Below, in pieces: positions 58,498-64,000 of a DNA stretch of 64,000 nt. The stretch is from Bradyrhizobium sp. Ec3.3 (GTDB lineage Bacteria; Pseudomonadota; Alphaproteobacteria; Rhizobiales; Xanthobacteraceae). The notes beneath the pieces are model-generated. The model ran no database searches. It was not told the DNA's origin and was given only the letters and a program-made list of their open reading frames with translations. The stretch covers positions 81,345 through 145,344 of the forward strand of contig NZ_AXAS01000025.1 in assembly GCF_000472925.1 (NCBI RefSeq), written 5' to 3'. The first letter of the stretch is position 1. Each line of letters begins with the position of its first letter. Made by a program: the position numbers and the translations under genes.

Positions 58498-59681
58498 GGG
58501 CGGCGGTCCTTGGTCAGAAGCTCCAGCTCCTCGAGCTGCTTTTGCGCGCGCGCAAGGGTCGCAGCCGATGACGCCAGGTCCAGACGCGCCGGCGTGGGCG
58601 GCGGCTTGTCGGCGGCTATCGCGGACGGCGGGCCAGAGATCGGCTTGCGAAGGTCAAGCGCGAGCTGGATGTTGGCATTGAGAAGAGACGCCTCGCGCTC
58701 CGGCAGCTTCGACCTGTCGGTCGCCTTCAGTTCAGTGAGGCCGCCTTCATAGTCACCAGTGAGCACCCGGGCGCTCCCCCGGAACAGATGCGCCCGCTCG
58801 CGATCCACGCTCCCGTCGGCGCTCAGCGACAGCGCCTGCTCGCCTGCGAGTCGCACCACGGCAAGCCGCCCGCGGACCAGCGCACTCTTGGCGATCACCA
58901 GATAGAGCTTGAGACGGTTCCCGCGGTCGATCTGGTCGAGCAATGCCGTGGTCCGCGAAAAGCGGTGTTCGTCGAGCGCGAGGCTCGAACGCGTCAAGGC
59001 CGAGGAAAACCGCTGCCAGAAATCGCCGGAATAGACCGAGTTGCGATAGTGCCGGATATAGGCCTGCGTCAGGAACTCGAACTTGTCGAAATCCTCCGCC
59101 TGCCCGACCAGCACAATCTCACGCCGCAGCGCCGCCTCTTCCACGAGCGTGCCCGGCAGAAGCAGCCGCGCGTCGTCCAGCCGCTCGATCGCGACCGATG
59201 CATCGGAGCTTGCGAGCAGCGCGCCCTGCACCAGTGCGATCTGTCCGCTCATGCTCGACGGGATCGAGCGCGGCTTGACGTCCTTCAAAAGCTCGCGCGC
59301 TTCGTCCTGGCGGCCCTCGACATAGGCGAGCGCGCCATTGAACAGCCGCTCGTCGACATTAATCCGTTCGCGCGGAAGCTTGCGCACGACCTGTGGCGCG
59401 CCGCCGCTGAGCATATAGACGACGATGGCCTGGCCGTTCTGCGGGCTGCTCCACACGCCTGGATCGGCGGCAAGGAATTTCTCGCCGACCTGCCGGATCA
59501 GCGCGAGATGACCGCTTTGCGCGGCGGCATCGCCGCTGGCGATGCCGTCCTGCACGGCTTGCAACGAACGGACCAGCGCATATGGCTCTTCCGTCGAGGG
59601 CGCTGGCTCCGGCGCTGCGGCGAGCGCGTTCGCCGCAGCGAACGGCAGCAAAAGCAGCGCGAAAGCTCTCGGGCCGATCAC
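58494..59681 (-). CDS. motC: Flagellar motor protein MotC
   Basis: This is a periplasmic motor protein found in Rhizobiales, 395 residues. The signal peptide (about residues 1-22) ends ALAA. Helical, TPR-like segments follow, with ALVRSLQAVQDGIASGDAAAQ near the N-terminus, the family hallmark. MotC works with MotB to stabilise the stator. Its start overlaps the motB stop by 4 bases and its stop overlaps the fliK start by 4 bases. Confidence 0.93.
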   Translation of the reverse strand: MIGPRAFALLLLPFAAANALAAAPEPAPSTEEPYALVRSLQAVQDGIASGDAAAQSGHLALIRQVGEKFLAADPGVWSSPQNGQAIVVYMLSGGAPQVVRKLPRERINVDERLFNGALAYVEGRQDEARELLKDVKPRSIPSSMSGQIALVQGALLASSDASVAIERLDDARLLLPGTLVEEAALRREIVLVGQAEDFDKFEFLTQAYIRHYRNSVYSGDFWQRFSSALTRSSLALDEHRFSRTTALLDQIDRGNRLKLYLVIAKSALVRGRLAVVRLAGEQALSLSADGSVDRERAHLFRGSARVLTGDYEGGLTELKATDRSKLPEREASLLNANIQLALDLRKPISGPPSAIAADKPPPTPARLDLASSAATLARAQKQLEELELLTKDRRP

Positions 59682-60967
59682 GGGCGCTTCTCCCGGATCA
59701 AAATCTCGATCCGGCGGTTTTGTGCCGCCGCCGGATCGTTCGTGAGCTTCGGGCGGCGGTCGGCATAACCCTCGACATGCTCGATCCGCTGCGCATCGAC
59801 GCCCGCGCGGACCAGCATGTAATAGGCCATCTGGGCGCGCGCGGTCGAAAGCCGCCAGTTGTCGTAGGTATCCGACCGGTAAGGCCGGTTGTCAGTATGG
59901 CCGCGCACGATGATCGTGCCCGGTCGTTTGGTCAGCAGCGGCCCGATCTTGTCGATGACGCGGATCAGTTCGGGGCGCGGCTCGGCGGAGCCGACCGCGA
60001 ACATGCCAAAACTCGCATCGTCGGTCAGGCTGACGAGCAGCCCCTCCTCGACCTGGCGCACCTCCGCCACCGGCCCGGCGCCGGCCTTGATGTCCGAGAG
60101 CACGTCGGTGATCGCGGCTTGCAACTGCTTGACCGTCGGCTGCTGCGCCTGTGCCGCGTCGCGCGGCTCGGTGTCCTTTGCGGCAGAATTCGCCTGCACG
60201 TTGGCCTGAGCATCGACTTGCGCTTTGCCATCACGGCCAGCCTGCGTAGGCGCAGGAGCGGGCGGCAGCAGAGGCGACATGCCGGCGGACGGCGCTTGCG
60301 CATCGGCCGTGGCGCCGGCGTCATCAGCCTTGCTTCGACGCGCAGGCTCGCCCTGGTCCGCGGCGGCAGGATTGTTGCGCGCGGCAGGATTTGGGGTGGG
60401 CTCGGTCTCGCTCGCCGGTCCGTCCTTCGCCGTTTGCGGGGCGAACTTCCAGAAGCCGGGATCGAAGGGGTCGCGATAGGCCTCGCCGCCCTTCAGGCCC
60501 TCTTCCTCCGCGGAGGCGAGCGCCCCGACGCGCCGCTGCCCCGCCGCCTGGCTCGAGCCGGCCGCGATCTCCGCGAGCGTCGCGTAAGGGTCGCGAAACA
60601 GCACCTTCTCCTCGTAGAATGGCGGCTTTTCGGCCGTGGGCGAGTCGCCATGGCGCTCCTCGCTCGTGCCCGCCGGCTTGCGCTTGCCTTCCTGGCCCTC
60701 GGACGCGGCAGGGTCCTTCTTGCGGGGATCCTTGAGACCCTTCGGCGCCGGCGCGTTCTCGGCGAGCTCGATCGGATTGAAGTAGCTCGCCACGATCTGG
60801 CGCTGGTCCTGGTTGAGTGCGTTGAGCAGCCACATCACCAGGAAGAACGCCATCATCGCGGTCATGAAGTCCGCATAGGCGATCTTCCAGACGCCGCCTT
60901 TGGCCGGCGCATCGTCGAACGCGCTGCGGCGGCGGATGATTACGAGCTCGGGCTGGACGTCGCTCAT
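59678..60967 (-). CDS. motB: Flagellar motor stator protein MotB
   Basis: This 429-residue protein has one membrane helix near residues 31-51. The proton-pathway Asp33 is in IAYADFMTAMMAFFLVMWLL. The periplasmic part has a long Ala/Pro-rich linker (about 90-280), longer than in E. coli MotB (308 residues), then an OmpA-like peptidoglycan-binding domain (IIVRGHTDNRPY, DNWRLSTARAQ). It works with MotA, which must be encoded elsewhere. 6 bp separate it from the FliH-like gene. Confidence 0.95.
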   Translation of the reverse strand: MSDVQPELVIIRRRSAFDDAPAKGGVWKIAYADFMTAMMAFFLVMWLLNALNQDQRQIVASYFNPIELAENAPAPKGLKDPRKKDPAASEGQEGKRKPAGTSEERHGDSPTAEKPPFYEEKVLFRDPYATLAEIAAGSSQAAGQRRVGALASAEEEGLKGGEAYRDPFDPGFWKFAPQTAKDGPASETEPTPNPAARNNPAAADQGEPARRSKADDAGATADAQAPSAGMSPLLPPAPAPTQAGRDGKAQVDAQANVQANSAAKDTEPRDAAQAQQPTVKQLQAAITDVLSDIKAGAGPVAEVRQVEEGLLVSLTDDASFGMFAVGSAEPRPELIRVIDKIGPLLTKRPGTIIVRGHTDNRPYRSDTYDNWRLSTARAQMAYYMLVRAGVDAQRIEHVEGYADRRPKLTNDPAAAQNRRIEILIREKRP

Positions 60968-60973
60968 GGCGGA

Positions 60974-61642
60974 TTACCGTCGCGCATCCTTCAGTCGCTC
61001 GATCCACGGGGAGATCTGCGTCTCGATCACCGTCTGGTCGGCGACGACGCGGATTTCGAAGCTGTCGGCGACCTGATATTCGATGCCGGTCCGCCGCGCC
61101 GTGTCGAGCTGAGTCTTGACCAGCTCGAGCAGGTCGCTCGGCCCCGTGATCTTGAACACCGGCACGGGCGACTGGCAGGTCAGCGTCGATATCTGCTCAA
61201 CCAGGGCCGCAACCGCCTTGTCGCGGACTGCATCGACGAGAAACGGCTGCAGGATGCGGGCCACCGAGCTTGCGACATTGGTTTCGAGCTCACGGCAAGC
61301 GGCGGTGAAGCCGTTCACGATCGCAACGGCCTGCTGATCGGACCATTTGGCCCGCTCTTCGCCGAGCCTGATCGCGCCGCGCACGCGCTCTTCCGCAAGC
61401 TTGGCATCTCCTTCCGCAACGCCAGCGGCGTAGCCGCGCCGATAGGCATCGTCGAGGAGATTGACCGGCGGCGTCTCAACCTTCGGCGCGGCGGGTTGAG
61501 GCTGGGATTGAAGCTGAGGCGGCGGCTCGCGCCTGACCTCCTTCGGCTTCGCCGCCGGCTCCGGCAGCTTCGGTTTCTCGCCTGGCCTCGCCCGTCCATT
61601 GGCGTCGAACTGCGTGAGCAGCTTTCCGATTGCCGCGTTCAT
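60974..61642 (-). CDS. FliH-like flagellar export protein
   Basis: This 222-residue protein starts 4 bases before the fliF stop ends (ATGA overlap). It has a proline-rich linker (about 25-60), a charged helical part with DDAYRRGYAAGVAEGDAKLAEE (like the GxxxG-type helix of FliH), and a C-terminal domain ending VADQTVIETQISPWIERLKD, which recalls the DxIxGGCxIET...ID end of FliH. FliH regulates the export ATPase FliI. The similarity is weak and depends on position between fliF and motB. Confidence 0.7.
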   Translation of the reverse strand: MNAAIGKLLTQFDANGRARPGEKPKLPEPAAKPKEVRREPPPQLQSQPQPAAPKVETPPVNLLDDAYRRGYAAGVAEGDAKLAEERVRGAIRLGEERAKWSDQQAVAIVNGFTAACRELETNVASSVARILQPFLVDAVRDKAVAALVEQISTLTCQSPVPVFKITGPSDLLELVKTQLDTARRTGIEYQVADSFEIRVVADQTVIETQISPWIERLKDARR

Positions 61643-63264
61643 GCCGCCTCCTCCCGACGCATCCACTCTTTGAGAATCGCAGCCGCCTGTGTCTGGTCGA
61701 GCCGCACGATCTGCTCAAGCCGCTTCTGCGGCGTGCGCTGCATCTTGCCTTCGAGGTCCTCGACCAGGTTGAGCTCCGCCTCCTCGTTCTCAGGCAGCGC
61801 CAGGGCTGCAGCCTCGAGCTGGGCGGCCGCCTCTGCGGCCTCGACCTGCTCTTGCTGCGCGCGATGAGTGAGGATGCCGTTGACCGCCGGACGAAGACCG
61901 AACCAGACCAGCATCGAGGCGACAGCCAGGATAGTGACCGCGTTGATGAAGCTTCCCATCTGCCGGTTCAGCATCTCGACGAAGCCGATCGGCGGCACCG
62001 GCGCGAGCTCACGCGAGCCCTCGACGAAGTCGACGGCCGTCACCTGGATCTGGTCGCCGCGCTGCTTGTCCAGCCCGCCGGCGGTGGCAGCGAGCTGGCT
62101 GATCTCGGCGATCTTGCTGTCGACGATGGCCTGATTGGTCTTGTCGCCGAGATCGGCAACCAGCCGCGCGCGGTTGATCAGGACCGCGATGAACAGCTTT
62201 TTCACGGAATAACCGTCGCTGACCGTCGTCGTTGTCTTGGATGACACCTCGAAATTGGTGACGTCCTCGCGGCGATTCTTCTCCTCATTGGAGTTCTTGG
62301 TGCCGCCGGCATTGACCTGCTGGTCCGGAAGATTCTGCTGCACCGTGGTCGGCGTCGAGCGATCCGCGTTCTGTGACGTCTCCTTCTCGCGAACGTTCCG
62401 CACCGAACGCTCGGCGCGCGCTTCCGGATCATAGACGGTCTCGTTGATCTGCCGCTTGTCGGTCGAGAGCTGCGGGGCGACGCTGACCTCGAAATTATCC
62501 AGGCCCAGATACGGCGTCAGCGCCTTGCGGATGTTCTCCTGCACCATCCCGCCAACCATCTTCTGGAGGCTTGCCATCTTGGTCGGCGCAGCGCTCGCCT
62601 CGTCCTCCTCGGCGAGCAGCATCGTGCCGTCGGCATCCAGCACCGTCACCTTGTCGCGCGTCATGCCGGGAATAGCGGCGGCAACGAGTTGGCGGATCGA
62701 TTGCGCCGTGCGCGCCTCGATCGCGCCGTCGGTGCGCAGCACGACGGACGCGGACGGAGGCTGCTGCGTGGCGCGGAACGAGCCGCGCACGGGAAGGACG
62801 ATGTGGACCCGCGCCGCCTTCACGCCCTTCATGAGCTGGACGGTGCGCGCGATCTCGCCTTCGAGCGCGCGCAGTTTTGTGACCTCCTGCATGAAGGAGG
62901 TCAGGCCGAGCGAGCCGATCTTGTCGAACAGCTCGTAGCCGGAATTGGCGCTGGTTGGCAGCCCCTTCTCGGCGAGCAGCATGCGCGCCTGCATGGTCTG
63001 GCTCGGGCGAACCGAGACGGCATCTCCCGCCGCATTGACGTCGAAGGCGATGTTCTTCTCGCGCAGCGCGGCGCCGATCCGCGTCACGTCCTCGCGCGTC
63101 AGGCCGGTATAGAGGGTCTCGAATTCAGGCCGGCTCAGATAATAGGCGCCGCCCACGACGGTAACGAGAACGGCAAAACCGATCAGCCCCAATGCCATCA
63201 GGCGTCGCGGGCCAAGCTCCAGCAGATTGTTGAGCAGCTGCTGCACCTGCGCGCGACTGAGCAT
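61639..63264 (-). CDS. fliF: Flagellar MS-ring protein FliF
   Basis: This is the MS-ring subunit, 541 residues. A first membrane helix (about residues 22-44) is followed by the YscJ/FliF domain with FETLYTGLTREDVTRIGAALRE and ASVVLRTD. A second helix (about 440-460) leads to the cytoplasmic tail that binds FliG. The ATG at 63264, with GAGG close by, is preferred; a GTG at 63297 is possible. It heads the part of the cluster that continues to motB and fliK. Confidence 0.95.
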   Translation of the reverse strand: MLSRAQVQQLLNNLLELGPRRLMALGLIGFAVLVTVVGGAYYLSRPEFETLYTGLTREDVTRIGAALREKNIAFDVNAAGDAVSVRPSQTMQARMLLAEKGLPTSANSGYELFDKIGSLGLTSFMQEVTKLRALEGEIARTVQLMKGVKAARVHIVLPVRGSFRATQQPPSASVVLRTDGAIEARTAQSIRQLVAAAIPGMTRDKVTVLDADGTMLLAEEDEASAAPTKMASLQKMVGGMVQENIRKALTPYLGLDNFEVSVAPQLSTDKRQINETVYDPEARAERSVRNVREKETSQNADRSTPTTVQQNLPDQQVNAGGTKNSNEEKNRREDVTNFEVSSKTTTTVSDGYSVKKLFIAVLINRARLVADLGDKTNQAIVDSKIAEISQLAATAGGLDKQRGDQIQVTAVDFVEGSRELAPVPPIGFVEMLNRQMGSFINAVTILAVASMLVWFGLRPAVNGILTHRAQQEQVEAAEAAAQLEAAALALPENEEAELNLVEDLEGKMQRTPQKRLEQIVRLDQTQAAAILKEWMRREEAA

Positions 63265-63530
63265 ATGACCTCGTACCAATGCGAACGCAAAGGACACTCC
63301 GCTGCCAACCTTGTCTGAAGGTTGCGCAAGGACACCAATGTGTCAGTTCGCAGGCGAGGCGTTGCAATTTTACAAGGAGATCGGAGGCTGACGAACGAAC
63401 TAGACCGGGCACGATCGCGCTGGCGATGCAAGATCGCGGCGCGTCGGCGCGCGCCGGTGATCGATAGGGAAACGTTCGGAATGAATTAGGCGGTATACGG
63501 GACGCCGCCCCGGTCGTCGCTTAGGACGAG

Positions 63531-63557
63531 GACCGTGCTCCCTCGGGGAGCACGGTC
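63531..63557. terminator. Strong hairpin between flagellin and fliF
   Basis: Perfect 12-bp arms GACCGTGCTCCC and GGGAGCACGGTC surround a TCG loop, followed on the plus strand by GTTTTC. For the flagellin gene (minus strand, ending at 63575) it lies 18 bp after the stop. Together with 230 bp of other DNA it separates flagellin from fliF and probably ends the abundant flagellin transcript. Confidence 0.65.
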
Positions 63558-63574
63558 GTTTTCGAAAGCGCCGC

Positions 63575-64000
63575 TTAGCCGCGGAACAGCGACAGGATGC
63601 TCTGGCTGTTCTGGTTGGCGATCGAGAGCGCCTGAACGCCGAGCTGCTGCTGGGTCTGCAGGGCCTGGAGGCGGGTCGATTCCGCGTTCATGTCGGCGTC
63701 GACGAGCTGGCCGACACCGCGATCCACGGAGTCCATCAGCGACTTCACGAAGTCCGTGTTGGTCGAGATGCGGTTCTTGACGGCACCGAGATTGGCGGCG
63801 GCCGAGGCCACCGAGTTGATCGCAGCGGTGACCTGCGCGATGTAGCCATCGAGCGTGGCCTGGTCGGTCGCCGCATCGGTCAGCGTGCCGATGGTCATGT
63901 TGGCGACCGACACACTCGAGGTCTGCGCGTCGAGAATGCCGGTCGGACTTGCGCCGCCGGTGGTGAAGAGCGCGTAGTTGGCGGTCGTCACGGTGATGGA
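63575..64000 (-). CDS. Flagellin, C-terminal part (5' end outside window)
   Basis: This is the filament subunit. The visible 141 residues hold the C-terminal D0/D1 domains: VNSVASAAANLGAVKNRIS-type heptads (here INSVASAAANLGAVKNR), LVDADMNAESTRLQALQTQQ, and the ending QALSIANQNSQSILSLFRG. Both the C-terminal coiled helix and the LFRG end are typical of rhizobial flagellins. The N-terminal half is beyond the edge. With the FtcR/LafR regulator, FlbT and FlaF nearby it should be the lateral-type flagellin LafA. Confidence 0.95.
   Translation of the reverse strand, partial: SITVTTANYALFTTGGASPTGILDAQTSSVSVANMTIGTLTDAATDQATLDGYIAQVTAAINSVASAAANLGAVKNRISTNTDFVKSLMDSVDRGVGQLVDADMNAESTRLQALQTQQQLGVQALSIANQNSQSILSLFRG

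Noticed and set aside
59582..61867. 761-codon open frame on the plus strand
   Set aside because: It is antisense to motB, the FliH-like gene and part of motC, with biased Arg/Leu-rich composition and no recognisable domain.
63300..63360. Sigma-54-like promoter upstream of fliF
   Set aside because: The minus strand has GG and GC elements in a TTGGTGTCCTTGCGC stretch, but their spacing is about 7 bp, not the required 10 bp.

Overview
The window looks like a chromosomal segment of an alphaproteobacterium of the order Rhizobiales, most probably Bradyrhizobium or a close relative. The evidence is the high GC content, the dense set of ABC, TRAP and MFS uptake systems, the rhizobial flagellar genes (ftcR/lafR, flbT, flaF, motC) and several families of short palindromic intergenic repeats. 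I see no tRNA, rRNA, CRISPR array, insertion sequence or prophage gene. Everything is read from the sequence without database searches.

Layout. (1) 1-3635: a polyamine/opine-type ABC importer (partial ATPase, two permeases, Tat-exported binding protein). (2) 3860-5383: a secreted glycoside hydrolase resembling GH79 beta-glucuronidases. (3) 5596-12864: a D-amino-acid/2-oxoacid module. A five-gene minus-strand operon (hydroxyacid dehydrogenase, ThDP enzyme, DadA-like oxidoreductase, Asp/Glu racemase homologue, GntR regulator) lies divergent from a binding protein and a second racemase homologue. A frameshifted aminotransferase remnant is buried inside the operon. (4) 13000-17337: an esterase, a universal stress protein and a tiny secreted protein on either side of an FNR/FixK-type box, then a divergent MFS/LysR pair. 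(5) 17484-21279: a TetR regulator divergent from an MHS-type MFS and a carboxylesterase. (6) 21614-22201: an unrecognised secreted protein, followed by a stretch of decayed repeats. (7) 22584-29679: a LysR regulator divergent from a six-gene operon with a second polyamine-type ABC importer, a PuuB-like amine oxidase and a HAD hydrolase.

(8) 29673-37526: an aldonate/hexuronate regulon. A GntR regulator, a TRAP transporter (dctPQM), an idonate/gulonate-type dehydrogenase and mannonate dehydratase (uxuA) lie on the minus strand; a fructuronate reductase homologue (uxuB) lies on the plus strand. All share one divergent promoter with overlapping palindromes. The gene set, without uronate isomerase, fits L-gulonate (or L-idonate) to fructuronate to mannonate to 2-keto-3-deoxygluconate. 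(9) 37544-44760: assorted genes, including an orphan MetQ-type binding protein, a ketopantoate-reductase-like protein, a DUF2336 protein, an arsenate reductase, a MarR regulator with a Cys cluster and a membrane-anchored coiled-coil protein.

(10) 45585-64000: a flagellar cluster of the Rhizobium/lateral type. The plus-strand regulator ftcR/lafR heads a minus-strand block. Read in transcription order from the right edge, the block is flagellin (partial), fliF, fliH-like, motB, motC, fliK, lytic transglycosylase, flgE, flgK, flgL, flaF, flbT, flgD, fliQ, flhA, fliR, fliJ-like, flgJ-like, flgN-like and a FliL-like protein. Many junctions are stop/start overlaps, which suggests tight translational coupling. 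The rest of the system (motA, fliG/M/N/I, flgB/C/F/G/H/I and others) must lie outside the window.

The strongest leads are the racemase/DadA/ThDP cluster with its aminotransferase remnant, the probable L-gulonate regulon with its triple half-site operator, the pair of 151-bp inverted repeats that each sit between convergent genes and supply stop codons, and the FixK-like box between a stress protein and a tiny His/Trp-rich secreted protein.
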